From: Streptomyces sp. NRRL S-646
GTDB taxonomy: Bacteria > Actinomycetota > Actinomycetes > Streptomycetales > Streptomycetaceae
Direction: 5' to 3'
Assembly (NCBI RefSeq): GCF_000720765.1
Contig: NZ_JODC01000046.1
Location: 1-16,776 of the forward strand
Length of the DNA: 16,776 nt
Below are positions 1 to 7,222 of this stretch, in pieces. The notes below the pieces were generated by a model. It saw nothing but the letters and a program-made list of their open reading frames with translations, had not been told where the DNA came from and searched no databases. Within the stretch, counting starts at the first letter, position 1. Each line of letters begins with the position of its first letter. Position numbers and translations under genes: made by a program.

Positions 1-80
1 CTCCTCGATTTCTGCGTCAGGCGCGGATCGGCTTGCGCGGCGGCCGCACACGTTCCGGTGACATCCACAGTGACATCGCG

Positions 81-377
81 TCACATACCGCCCTCTGAGA
101 CTGCCGCTCCGTAGTACGTAGCGATGCCCGTGAAGATGAGGCCACCGATTGCCGCCAGGGCGCCAACCACCGTGCCGACGTGGATCCACGGGATCCGCTT
201 CCACCACGGTTTTCCAGGTTCGGGCTCCCCCGCCGGATCGGCTTCCGGCTCCGGTTGTGGCGGGGGCTCTGGTTCCTGCTGGTCATCCCGCGCTCGGACC
301 CGCGCATGGACCCGGGCGGGTGCTGTGCGCTGACGTGCCAAACGAAGCCGAACGTGCCTCTGAGTTTCGCTGGTCAC
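81..377 (-). CDS. small single-pass membrane protein, probably C-terminally truncated
   Basis: The 98-residue product begins at a GTG just after a run of G residues that can serve as ribosome site; an ATG six codons upstream (395) is an alternative. Residues 1-32 are Arg-rich, residues 33-57 are an acidic Pro/Glu-rich linker, a WWKRIPW box follows at 58-64, and about residues 66-88 form one hydrophobic helix. This suggests a cytosolic N-terminus with a membrane anchor. The protein stops only ten residues after the helix. From memory, similar actinomycete proteins continue into a longer domain after this helix, so it may be a truncated copy, but that is inference. No function is assigned. Confidence 0.5.
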   Translation of the reverse strand: MTSETQRHVRLRLARQRTAPARVHARVRARDDQQEPEPPPQPEPEADPAGEPEPGKPWWKRIPWIHVGTVVGALAAIGGLIFTGIATYYGAAVSEGGM

Positions 378-438
378 TCGCCCCCCTTTGTGCATCCAAG
401 AGCGTAGCGGCTGGCACAGCTCTACCGGCGTCGGTAGC

Positions 439-600
439 TCACCTTCCGATCCCTCGGCCGTACACCGAAGCCGAGCCGCCCGAACGACCACCCGACAGGC
501 CGCCTAGCTGCGGCGCCGTGGGGCGCGGGGCGTGGACGATAGCGCCCTGGTTGGCGTCAGGGGTCAGGCCGTACACCTGCCACACGGAGGTGGATTTCGC
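439..600 (-). pseudogene. degenerate remnant of a phage terminase large subunit-like C-terminus (copy 1)
   Basis: The minus-strand reading around 525-600 contains VYGLTPDAN and GAIVHAP. These match, residue for residue with few changes, a second remnant at 4194-4270 (VYGLIPEAN, GAIVHAP). The DNA is also clearly alike over about 75 bp. Upstream of this patch the similarity is lost, so only a scrap remains. The terminase assignment rests on the better preserved copy at 4051-4398. The open frame runs to 439, but nothing beyond the shared patch looks conserved. Confidence 0.4.
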
Positions 601-701
601 CGCGGCTGAGGCACCCCGGGCTGGGCAGGAAGGCGGAGCGGGTGTTAGCCGCACCGGAGGCCGAGGCCCCACACCGTGGCCCGGGTTGGTTCCAGACGTG
701 G

Positions 702-905
702 TCAGGGAAGTCGGGGGCATGTCCGCCAGGAGCTCGCCGGCACGTGGCTGTTCCAGGACCGGTCCCAGCGCGCTCGGGAGGTCCTGCGTTCCGGTTCGGC
801 CCGCCGCGAGGAATTCGCGTTGCCAAGCGCACTCAGGACGACGGCGAGGGCTGCCATTTCGAGTTCGCTGGGCCGGCCACGGTGGATACGCAGGTGATGG
901 GGCAT
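702..905 (-). CDS. acyl-CoA carboxylase epsilon subunit-like protein
   Basis: This 67-residue protein fits the small epsilon subunit that stimulates actinobacterial acyl-CoA carboxylase (beta) complexes, which supply malonyl- or methylmalonyl-CoA. The pattern is IHRGRPSELEMAAL at residues 7-20, then AVVLSAL, a polar Arg/Ser/Glu-rich linker at 29-46, and a Trp-bearing tail (W48, W51, W60) with HVPASSW. Family members show the same order: a GxPxxxELAAL helix, a variable linker and a W...P...W...P tail. The start chosen is the ATG at 905, with GTGAAGAG directly before it. No carboxyltransferase beta-subunit gene is visible beside it, so it may be an orphan. The assignment is by motif only. Confidence 0.5.
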   Translation of the reverse strand: MPHHLRIHRGRPSELEMAALAVVLSALGNANSSRRAEPERRTSRARWDRSWNSHVPASSWRTCPRLP

Positions 906-1179
906 CTCTTCACGTTGTTCCAACCTGCGCGGCGGTTCATCTCCAGTTCCGCCATCCGGGCGACTGTGTTGGCGGCGGCTGAGCTGGCTGTGTTCACCCT
1001 GCTCGTGAACAAAGCCACGGCGTGCGCAGCCGCACCGAGGCGGTGGCATCAGCCCTGTTCAGCCTCCGGACGCCGCACGCCGCGGCGATGAGGAAGCCGA
1101 TAGGGATGATTCCCGTTGCTCACCGGCCGACCCAGTGCGCAGGCGAAGGCGACCGAACGGAAGCCGAAGCGGAGAAGTC
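906..1179. other. intergenic stretch without a recognisable gene
   Basis: Both strands carry short open frames here, including a 61-residue minus frame starting at 1018 that overlaps the carboxylase epsilon-like gene. None shows a ribosome site, a motif or a consistent codon pattern that I can support. The last bases (GGAGAA near 1171-1176) are the ribosome site of the next gene. Confidence 0.4.
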
Positions 1180-1407
1180 ATGGAAACCGCCGAAAAGCGC
1201 GTCGTGACGCCCTTCTACGAGACCGTCAACAGCAGCCCGACCAGGGACCTGGACGAGGTCTCCGCAGCCGACCTCGAAGGCCACGCGGGAGCGGAATCGG
1301 ATCACCGACCTGACCGCTCGCGGCGCCGCGAGCGTGTCTCCTGCGGGCCTCAAGCGGCGGCGGGCGCGATGTTCTGGTTGGCGCGGAAGAAGTTGTCCGG
1401 GTCGTAG
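1180..1407 (+). pseudogene. 5' fragment of a SnoaL-like (NTF2-fold) gene
   Basis: ATG at 1180 follows GGAGAA with six bases of spacing, a strong ribosome site. The first 25 or so residues (METAEKRVVTPFYETVN, then a short acidic stretch) look like the opening helix of SnoaL/NTF2-fold proteins, in which the FYxxxN motif starts a domain of about 130 residues. After about residue 38 the reading becomes Arg/Ser-rich and loses family character. It runs antisense into the 3' end of the convergent oxidoreductase and stops at 75 residues. It is therefore probably a truncated remnant. The family call is tentative. Confidence 0.4.
1315..1334 (-). terminator. 20-bp perfect palindrome, possible stem-loop terminator of the FAD oxidoreductase gene
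   Basis: CGCTCGCGGCGCCGCGAGCG is a perfect palindrome located 15 bases beyond the oxidoreductase stop codon on the minus strand. It can form a GC-only hairpin. There is no U tract, so it would be a stem-only terminator of the kind common in high-GC actinomycetes, or an mRNA 3'-end stabiliser. Confidence 0.45.
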
Positions 1408-2747
1408 GCGCGCTTGATCGAGGCCAGCCGGTCGTAGTGGCCGCGGTAGGTGGTCCGCACACGTTCCGGGCTCTCCTGGGCGCCGAGGAAGTTGACGTAG
1501 GAGCCGCCCATGGAGTGCGGGTGCAGGTCGGTCCAGTAGTCCACGCACCACTGGCGGATCACGTCCGCATTGGCGGGGTCCGGGTCGATGCCTCCGATCA
1601 CGCCGGACCACACGGCGTCCCGGTAGGCCCAGGCCGTGTCGTCGGCGCCCACCTGGTGGGCTGCCCCGTCCACCGGGTACAGGTGCAGCGTCGACAGGTC
1701 GGTGGGGATGGCCTGGCCGTATCGCTCGTGGACCTCGATCGCGGCGTCGGAGAGGGTGTCCAAGAAGTCGCCGCGCCAGTACCACTGCAGTCCCTTGGGG
1801 ATCAGTTCGTCGAACATGGTCTGCAGGGCGGGGTAGGGCATGGGCGTGGTGAAGTGGAAGGCGGGCGGCGCGGGTTCGTTCACTGCGGCCAGTACCTCTT
1901 CCAGGCGGTTGGCCTCCAGGTCGCCGGTGTAGCACCACACCACGCCGCACATCTTCTGCCCGTGGATCGGGTCGGGGAAGGGCGGGCCCGGCGGTACGAC
2001 CAGGACGGCGAAGAAGCCGGTGAGGTCTGGTGGCGCGGCGGGCAGGAACTCCCGGTACCAGCGCAGCACCTCCGACGTGCGGTCGATGGGCCACACGGTG
2101 ACCGCGACCCCGACCGTGTGTACCGGGTGGAGTCGGAAGGTGAATGAGGTGACGACGCCGAAGTTCCCGCCGCCGCCCCGCAGCGCCCAGAACAGGTCGG
2201 GGTGGTCCTTCTCGGAGGCGGTGACGAAGGAGCCGTCGGCTAGGACGACGTCGGCGGCGAGCAGGCTGTCGATGGTCAGGCCGTACTTGCGGGTCAGGTG
2301 GCCGTGCCCGCCGCCGAGGGTGAGCCCGCCGACCCCCGTGGTCGACATGATGCCGGCCGGCACGGCGAGGCCGAAGGTGTGCGTGGCGTGGTCCACGTCG
2401 CCCAGTTGGCTGCCGCCGCCAACCTGCGCGGTCCTCGCCTCGGGGTCGACCCGCACCCAGCGCATGGGCGACAGGTCGAGGACGAGACCGTCGTCGAGCA
2501 GGCACAGGCCCGGCCCGCTGTGGCCGCCGCCGCGCACCGCGAGCTCGACCCCGGTGTCCTTGGCGAAGGAGATCGTGGTCCTGACGTCCGCCGCGTCGAC
2601 GCACTGCGCGATGGCGGCCGGACGCCGGTCGATCATCGCGTTGTAGATGCTGCGGGCCTCGTCGTAGCCCGGGTCCGGAGGAGCGAGGACAGGTCCTCGC
2701 AGTCCCTCGCGCAGCGTGTCGAGCGCCGTGCCGTTGATACCGCCCAT
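1350..2747 (-). CDS. FAD-binding oxidoreductase, berberine bridge enzyme type
   Basis: The product is 465 residues, the usual size for PCMH-type flavin oxidoreductases with a berberine bridge domain. ATG at 2747 is preceded by AAGGGG with about eight bases of spacing. The N-terminal FAD domain has RGGGHS at 72-77. His76 is the expected covalent flavin attachment residue. The GLTLGGGHGHLTRKYGL segment at 141-157 lacks the Cys used for the second flavin bond in bicovalent members, so a single bond is predicted. RGGGGNFGVV at 190-199 is also typical. The berberine bridge tail is at about 415-465 (YDPDNFF, NQNIAP). Such enzymes oxidise alcohols, sugars or specialised metabolites; the substrate here is unknown. 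The gene appears monocistronic, with a long inverted repeat upstream. Confidence 0.9.
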   Translation of the reverse strand: MGGINGTALDTLREGLRGPVLAPPDPGYDEARSIYNAMIDRRPAAIAQCVDAADVRTTISFAKDTGVELAVRGGGHSGPGLCLLDDGLVLDLSPMRWVRVDPEARTAQVGGGSQLGDVDHATHTFGLAVPAGIMSTTGVGGLTLGGGHGHLTRKYGLTIDSLLAADVVLADGSFVTASEKDHPDLFWALRGGGGNFGVVTSFTFRLHPVHTVGVAVTVWPIDRTSEVLRWYREFLPAAPPDLTGFFAVLVVPPGPPFPDPIHGQKMCGVVWCYTGDLEANRLEEVLAAVNEPAPPAFHFTTPMPYPALQTMFDELIPKGLQWYWRGDFLDTLSDAAIEVHERYGQAIPTDLSTLHLYPVDGAAHQVGADDTAWAYRDAVWSGVIGGIDPDPANADVIRQWCVDYWTDLHPHSMGGSYVNFLGAQESPERVRTTYRGHYDRLASIKRAYDPDNFFRANQNIAPAAA

Positions 2748-3259
2748 GACTGAACACCCCTTGGGAAGGTGACGGCGCAAGTCAATGGCGCGCGATGTCC
2801 ATGTGGGGTACGGAGGGCGTGGGTGCGGCGATCGGTTCGCGCCTCGAGTAATAAGTGAGACGAGCTCGTGGATACCGGCAAAGACTGTTGCCCTGCCGGT
2901 ATCCACCAGTCTGCGTCCGCCCGCCTCCACCCGCACTTCGGATCGTCGCGCAGGTCCATGACAGCTCGGAGAACAGTTGCCGGTGGTCGCTGCGGCCACG
3001 CGATTCTGAGTCCTGGGCGAGCCGCCCCGCCATGCTCGGCCGACCCCGACGCCATCCCGATGCGCAGGCTTCCAGTTCTGGACCACGAGGAGGCCGGGAA
3101 CATGCCTCTGATCGAGCGCCGCTGATCCGGGCCGCCTGGGAGTGCCCGAGGTACTGCCAGGCGGCCTCCCCTGCCAGGACTACAAGATGGGGTACGCCGC
3201 GAATGAGTTCGTCGACATCGTCACGGAGTTCTACCGCGTGCTGAACGGCCGCAAGTGCA
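2748..3259. other. 512-bp region between the oxidoreductase and the membrane protein gene
   Basis: Apart from the inverted repeat at 2868-2906, I see no complete gene. On the plus strand a frame starting at a GTG (3142) reads coding-like for about 45 residues (GYAANEFVDIV, FYRVLNGR) before running antisense into the membrane protein gene. It has no convincing ribosome site and may be a leftover gene fragment. The rest has frequent stops and no motifs. Confidence 0.35.
2868..2906. promoter_or_regulatory. perfect 13-bp inverted repeat upstream of the FAD oxidoreductase gene
   Basis: GTGGATACCGGCA (2868-2880) and TGCCGGTATCCAC (2894-2906) are exact inverted copies separated by 13 bases. The element lies about 120 bp upstream of the oxidoreductase start. 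On that strand an AT-richer TTATTA stretch follows some 15 bases downstream and could be a -10 region. Half-site centres 26 bp apart are compatible with a dimeric or tetrameric repressor or activator. A hairpin is the alternative. No regulator gene is adjacent. Confidence 0.5.
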
Positions 3260-3898
3260 CTAGCTACCTGAGGACTCGGCTATGGCAGCCACGAGGGTCA
3301 GGGCTTCGGCCAAGAGAAGCAGAACTGCTCCTCGGTAAGCCCACGATCGTCTTCCGAGGGCCTTGCTGTTCCTGTGCTGCGCCGTCACCAGCGCGGTGAC
3401 GACGGTGACCTTCGCGTCCGTCGGGGCTGCCCCGCTTTCCCACAGGTCCATGATGATCCGAGCTGAGGGACCGTGTAGCCACAGTTTCGTCGGCACAAGG
3501 ATGATGAACGCACAACATCCGAGAGCCAGCAGGATGCCCAGCAATGCCCATGCAGTCCAGGAGGGAAGTAACCCCCCTTTCGCGCTATCCGCATGAACAA
3601 GCCCCAGTCCGGTGGAGAAGCTGGTCATCAGCGCAGCAACACCGAGAACCCCCGACGCCCGGGTCCTAAGGCTCTCGAATGCGCTTGTTTGACTCGCCAG
3701 CTTCGCTTTGGCCGCCTCGTACGCCAGGTCAACCAGTTCATCACCGCCAGCAGCAGTGCGCTGCCAGGAGACGGACGACTGCCCCGGGTACGCAGCACCG
3801 GTCCCGTGCGGCGCGCCGCTTGGTGGAGCAGGCGGCTCGGGAGCAGGGGCGTAACGGGGCTGCTCAGCCGGTGTGTGCTGCCAGTCCTCCTCTGCCAC
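3260..3898 (-). CDS. three-helix integral membrane protein with cytosolic N-terminal tail
   Basis: The product is 212 residues, starting at GTG 3898 after GAAGGAG with ideal spacing. Residues 1-48 are Pro/Gln-rich and probably disordered. A charged helix at 53-80 (DELVDLAYEAAKAKLASQ) leads into hydrophobic segments at about 81-101, 113-135 and 187-206. The loop between the second and third helices ends in a basic RRSWAYRG. The layout, an amphipathic helix followed by membrane helices with a cytosolic stretch before the last one, resembles the SLATT and Pycsar-effector classes of small membrane proteins. No diagnostic residue confirms that, so the function is left open. It is followed on the same strand by no close gene. 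Confidence 0.75.
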   Translation of the reverse strand: MAEEDWQHTPAEQPRYAPAPEPPAPPSGAPHGTGAAYPGQSSVSWQRTAAGGDELVDLAYEAAKAKLASQTSAFESLRTRASGVLGVAALMTSFSTGLGLVHADSAKGGLLPSWTAWALLGILLALGCCAFIILVPTKLWLHGPSARIIMDLWESGAAPTDAKVTVVTALVTAQHRNSKALGRRSWAYRGAVLLLLAEALTLVAAIAESSGS

Positions 3899-4050
3899 GA
3901 TCTACTCCTTCCTGCATGGCTGAAGCAGTCCGGTGCGATGGGAATCGGACAAGGCAGTCACCTGGTCACTAGGCAGAAGCTGACGGCTCTTGACCAGATG
4001 GTTCGGGGCATGGGGGACCTCCGGACCTCCGCGACGAGCCCCGAGCAGCA

Positions 4051-4398
4051 TCAGCCTACGAGCGCCACTGCTGTCCCGCATGCGCGCGGACGGCTACCGG
4101 CCGATACGGCGCCCGTACGGGGATGCCGGCCGGTTCGGCTGCACACTGCCCGGTATGCCGCTGCGGGCGCCGCCGCCCTGGGGGCCTGCGGGAGCGGGGC
4201 GTGGACGATGGCGCCCGCGTTGGCCTCCGGGATCAGCCCGTACACGAGGACACAGGAGGCGTCGATCCGGCCCGGCGAATCAGGGTCGGTGGGCTGCCAG
4301 GTCGACCACTCGCGTTCCATGTCGAGGAACAGGCCACGGAAGCGGACCTTGTCCTACACCATCTGCTGGGCGATCGGCTCGGCGCGGAGCAGCTTGCC
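4051..4398 (-). pseudogene. C-terminal remnant of a phage terminase large subunit-like gene (copy 2), with in-frame stop
   Basis: Directly after the T-run of a terminator the minus strand reads KLLRAEPIAQQMV, an in-frame TAG (4354-4356), then DKVRFRGLFLDMEREWSTW, SPGRIDASCVLVYGL and finally GAIVHAP. The sequence K-RAEP-IA, a short gap, a G-x-F-x-x-[LM]-E box with an acidic/Trp stretch, and SPxRxDA is the signature of the C-terminal nuclease end of terminase large subunits. The upstream ATPase part is absent, and beyond about 4170 the reading becomes Ala/Arg-rich and unconserved. It is a decayed prophage or phage-derived gene. The copy at 525-600 is related. Confidence 0.5.
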
Positions 4399-4450
4399 AA
4401 AAAAGAAGCCCTCCCGCAGCGGAGCATGACGCTCTGCCGGGGAGGGCTTC
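4399..4450 (-). terminator. rho-independent terminator of the NADAR gene
   Basis: On the minus strand an 11-base arm GAAGCCCTCCC and its exact complement (ending GGGAGGGCTTC) enclose a second imperfect stem with a GTCAT loop. Six T residues follow. It starts 18 bases past the NADAR stop codon. This is an unusually canonical intrinsic terminator for high-GC DNA. Confidence 0.85.
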
Positions 4451-4468
4451 CGGTGTGACAACTGACCG

Positions 4469-4924
4469 TCAGCCGTGGTGTGCGCGAATGGCCATCAGCA
4501 ACTCGCCGAGCATGTTCGTGCGTGGGACCCGCTCGTGCTTCGGACAGAAGCACGAGCCCCAGAACTGGTCATGCCAGTGGTTCGTCTCGATGAGCATCAG
4601 GTCACCGGTGGCGACAAGCCGCTGGCTCAGGCCGGGGACAGCGAACTTGGCCATGAGCACACGCTGCATGGCCCAGACGCGTATTCCGGTGTTCCAGCCG
4701 GGGCGCAGCGTTACCCGGCGGCCCCGCCCCTTGCTTTCGCCGGGAGTTGGAGCACTGAGCACGTGGTTCTGCTCAGCGGGATCGAGGGTCTTCAGCGCGT
4801 TGAATGCGTGTTCACCGGAGGCGGCTTCGCGTCCCAGCTGCGGGACGAAGAAGGGCGTCTCCTCGAAGTTCGAGAGGAATCCGAGGCTGTCGGTGAACAT
4901 GGGCATCTGAGGGTATTGGGCCAC
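4469..4924 (-). CDS. NADAR domain protein (YbiA/RibX-like N-glycosidase fold)
   Basis: The 151-residue protein is one NADAR domain. FLSNF lies at 16-20, SGEHAFNALK at 36-45 (Glu38), Trp77, MAKF at 91-94, TGD at 106-108, Glu113, then WHDQFWG at 117-123 with Asp119, and NMLGELLMAIR at 137-147. All conserved blocks are in the expected order and the length is that of a complete domain. Known members cleave N-glycosidic bonds of riboflavin-pathway intermediates, or remove ADP-ribose from guanine bases as antitoxins to DarT1-type toxins. No such toxin is visible next to it. The start is GTG 4924 with AGGA about ten bases upstream; ATG at residue 7 is an alternative. Its own terminator follows. Confidence 0.88.
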   Translation of the reverse strand: MAQYPQMPMFTDSLGFLSNFEETPFFVPQLGREAASGEHAFNALKTLDPAEQNHVLSAPTPGESKGRGRRVTLRPGWNTGIRVWAMQRVLMAKFAVPGLSQRLVATGDLMLIETNHWHDQFWGSCFCPKHERVPRTNMLGELLMAIRAHHG

Positions 4925-4980
4925 GGTGATCAGTCCTGACGTCTCATCGGCGCACTTGCGAGTCGTCTCCCGGATCAGCT

Positions 4981-4996
4981 CTGCTGATCACAGCAG
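4981..4996. promoter_or_regulatory. inverted repeat upstream of the NADAR gene
   Basis: CTGCTG-ATCA-CAGCAG lies 57 bp before the NADAR start, on the promoter side. A third ACTGCTG copy occurs on the minus strand a little further upstream (near 5026-5032), and an AT-rich tract (5007-5014) lies between. This could be an operator overlapping the promoter. No regulator is linked. Confidence 0.3.
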
Positions 4997-5066
4997 TAGA
5001 AGCACACAAAAAGAGAATCCCAGCAGTCCACGTGCTCCTCCGGCATTCCGGGTCGCAAGAGAAGAA

Positions 5067-5098
5067 CCCCGGCCTGATGCCGGAGCATCAGGCCGGGG
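5067..5098 (-). terminator. rho-independent terminator of the PcfJ-like gene
   Basis: CCCCGGCCTGATGC and its exact complement form a 14-bp stem around a four-base loop. It begins 20 bases past the PcfJ-like stop codon. On the minus strand the hairpin is followed by TTCTTCTCTT. It separates this transcript from the NADAR gene. Confidence 0.85.
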
Positions 5099-5117
5099 TC
5101 CTTGTAGAGATTCGACG

Positions 5118-6797
5118 TCAGTGAGTCCTCTGGGGCAGTCGCAGCCCGTCCATGCCCAGAGCATCAGGGTGGAAACTGACTTCCATGGCGACCAGCCCGT
5201 CGACGACCTGCTGGGCCGCTGCGCCGAGCTCGCGCACGGCGTCGCGGTTGTTCTTCCCGAGGATCTGCTCTACGCCATGCGACTGCGTGATCTGCAGGTT
5301 CAGACGCACGCGGCCGTCCGCTTCGCAGACCGCGGCGAATACATCCAGTTCCAGCTCGCGGGCGTACCCGCCGATGCAGTTGTTGAGCATCGCACCCCAG
5401 CGGGAGAGCGTCTCGGCATCACGGGCGACGACGAGGCTCAGACCGGGGGCTGCTTCCCGGCCATCCAGCAGTGCGGCCGTCTGCAGTGCCCATTGGTGGC
5501 GCTGGGCCTGCTTCGCGATCCGTTCGAGGCGGCGGGCCTCCTCGCGTTCGTGGCGCTCACGATCGCGGGCAGCCATCAGCTCGTGCCGACGGTCCTCGAT
5601 CAGACCCAACGCCTGTACGCGGAACGCCTCGTCCTTCCAGAGGTCCCAGTCAGCGACCTGGGCCGTGCCCTCGGGAAGCAGCCGGATTTCGCGGTTGTAG
5701 TGCTCCATCTCGCGATGGGCGTAGATCTCCTCCTGTATGACGCGCTGGGCCGTGCGGCCCCGGGGGTTGTGCCAGCGCTCGATTGCGGGCAGGTCCCGGA
5801 CCAGGTGTTCGAGGTCGCGGGAGCCGCGGACCCGGCGCTGCCCGCGGGCAGCAATGATCTCCGGAAGGAGGTCGAGGTCACGCGTGACGGCCAGACGGTG
5901 AGCCGTGCAGTCGGCAGCATCGGCCAGCGTGCGCCGCGCCTGGTGCACAGGCTCCTTGAGGATCCGTCGCAGCACCGGCTGCGGAGTCCGGCGCAGGATC
6001 GAGCGGATGCCTCGGCGCTGCCGGGAGGTGAGCGACGGCTCGCGCATCAGGCTGCGGCCGCGGGCTGTATTCGTGGTGCCCATTGCGTCGATGAGCCAGT
6101 CCACGGGCACCAGCCCGCGGAACATCGCGAACCAGCTCAGGGTGCTGATGTCCAGACGCTCCACCTCGCGGGCCAGCGGCCGGCGGTACGCGCGCACACC
6201 GAAGAGGTTCTTCGCGACCTGCGCGTGGTCGTGGGCATCGAGATAGGGCAGGTAGGCGGCGGCCGGACGAGCCTGCCGGTCGTCCTTGAGCAGCGGGAAG
6301 CGGTCGTTCCAGTTCGGCAGCTCGCCGATGTGTTCGCGGATCGCGGCGATCGCCTGCTCCGCGGCGTTGTCGACTCCCTCGGGCTCCGGTCCTTCGAGCC
6401 GGCGGGCCTGCGGGTGGCTGCGCATCCACAGCTGCAGTGTCCCGGACAGCCCGTGGATCCAGGACTCGACCACGGTCTCGGAGAAGACATGGCGAGTGGT
6501 GGATTTGCCAGTGCGGCGGTCGATCTCGCGCAGGACGACGAGGTCCTTCTTCGTGCGGGCCATCGACGTGAGCTTCTCGGAGGTCCAGTAGTGGAATGCC
6601 TTGCCCGAGGCACGCATGCGGTGCACGCGCCTGTAGAGCGAAACGGCGACGGACGTCCGGCCGTCAGGCAGAGCCCGCGCCAGGATTCTCAGGCTTATAC
6701 CGGAGATCGCGCCTTCGACTGCGCCGGCACCCTGCTCGGCAAGGGCGTCGTCGACATACTTGATGTAGAGCAGGGCGTGCTCGATGCGCTCGGGCAT
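5118..6797 (-). CDS. PcfJ-like domain protein
   Basis: ATG at 6797 follows GGGGGAG with six-base spacing and gives 559 residues; the open frame continues upstream but without a better start. The C-terminal 107 residues resemble the PcfJ-like family named after a conjugative plasmid protein: LSLVVARDAETLSRWG, then LNNCIGGY at 471-478, a strand-rich stretch and ILGKNN at 512-517. An Arg/Glu-rich, probably coiled-coil segment precedes it (about residues 390-450). The N-terminal 380 residues are helical and basic and match nothing I recognise. The biochemical role of PcfJ-like proteins is not established; association with mobile elements fits this neighbourhood. It is monocistronic, with its own terminator. 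Confidence 0.7.
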   Translation of the reverse strand: MPERIEHALLYIKYVDDALAEQGAGAVEGAISGISLRILARALPDGRTSVAVSLYRRVHRMRASGKAFHYWTSEKLTSMARTKKDLVVLREIDRRTGKSTTRHVFSETVVESWIHGLSGTLQLWMRSHPQARRLEGPEPEGVDNAAEQAIAAIREHIGELPNWNDRFPLLKDDRQARPAAAYLPYLDAHDHAQVAKNLFGVRAYRRPLAREVERLDISTLSWFAMFRGLVPVDWLIDAMGTTNTARGRSLMREPSLTSRQRRGIRSILRRTPQPVLRRILKEPVHQARRTLADAADCTAHRLAVTRDLDLLPEIIAARGQRRVRGSRDLEHLVRDLPAIERWHNPRGRTAQRVIQEEIYAHREMEHYNREIRLLPEGTAQVADWDLWKDEAFRVQALGLIEDRRHELMAARDRERHEREEARRLERIAKQAQRHQWALQTAALLDGREAAPGLSLVVARDAETLSRWGAMLNNCIGGYARELELDVFAAVCEADGRVRLNLQITQSHGVEQILGKNNRDAVRELGAAAQQVVDGLVAMEVSFHPDALGMDGLRLPQRTH

Positions 6798-6952
6798 GGT
6801 GGTCTCCCCCGGGAAGACGTGATGGATTCGGCAGTGAGACCCCCGGCGCTGCCTTGCAGCGCACTGCCCGCGTCTCACCCGATTCCCTCGCACCCAACTC
6901 GCCCCTCTGTCAGGCCATTCGGGATCTCCTGTCAATGAAGGGCCATGTCATT

Positions 6953-6966
6953 TGAAAGGTCTTTCA
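6953..6966. promoter_or_regulatory. small inverted repeat upstream of the PcfJ-like gene
   Basis: TGAAAG-GT-CTTTCA is a near-perfect palindrome about 155 bp before the PcfJ-like start, in otherwise gene-free DNA. A role as operator is only a possibility. Confidence 0.25.
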
Positions 6967-7021
6967 TCAGGGATGGCACAGCCCGGCTGGCACGGAGTGA
7001 GAAGCCGGGGCTGAGCGTGCG

Positions 7022-7061
7022 AAAAAGGAAGACCCCCGCCGACGGTCCCGGCGAGGGTCTT
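7022..7061 (-). terminator. rho-independent terminator
   Basis: On the minus strand AAGACCCTCGCCG pairs with CGGCGGGGGTCTT (12 of 13 positions) around a short loop, followed by CCTTTTT. It lies 15 bases beyond the stop codon at 7076 and supports a gene having once ended there. Confidence 0.8.
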
Positions 7062-7075
7062 GGCTGTGCTGTTCG

Positions 7076-7222
7076 TCAGGCACACCGTTTGATGCGCGTG
7101 GCCCCCGAGTCGCCCTGAAGCCCGGTGGCCAGGTTGTACCAGATGATGGGGATTCTTGAAAACGACCAGGGTTGCTCGTCGCCCCACTCGCTCTGAACGT
7201 TCAACGGAGTGGGGAGTTTCAA
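7076..7222 (-). pseudogene. C-terminal fragment of an unidentified gene
   Basis: The minus strand reads 48 residues ending SRIPIIWYNLATGLQGDSG and a basic tail before TGA. Codon choice is typical of a real gene and an intrinsic terminator follows at once. No start with a ribosome site is present: the frame runs back into an ISL3-end-like sequence at 7223 and meets a stop shortly after. The gene's 5' part was therefore probably removed by an insertion or rearrangement. I do not recognise the family. Confidence 0.35.

Noticed and set aside
149..982. 277-residue plus-strand open frame
   Set aside because: Low-complexity Pro/Arg/Gly composition, no motifs, and it opposes several minus-strand frames with recognisable content.
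1120..2757. 545-residue minus-strand open frame
   Set aside because: It is an Arg/Pro-rich shadow of the FAD oxidoreductase in another frame of the same strand.
2838..3250. Possible small plus-strand gene around 3142-3250
   Set aside because: About 45 residues look coding, but there is no ribosome site or recognisable family, and the frame runs antisense into a supported gene.
4926..6938. 670-residue plus-strand open frame
   Set aside because: It is antisense to the PcfJ-like gene, has no ribosome site or motifs and shows the composition of a high-GC shadow frame.
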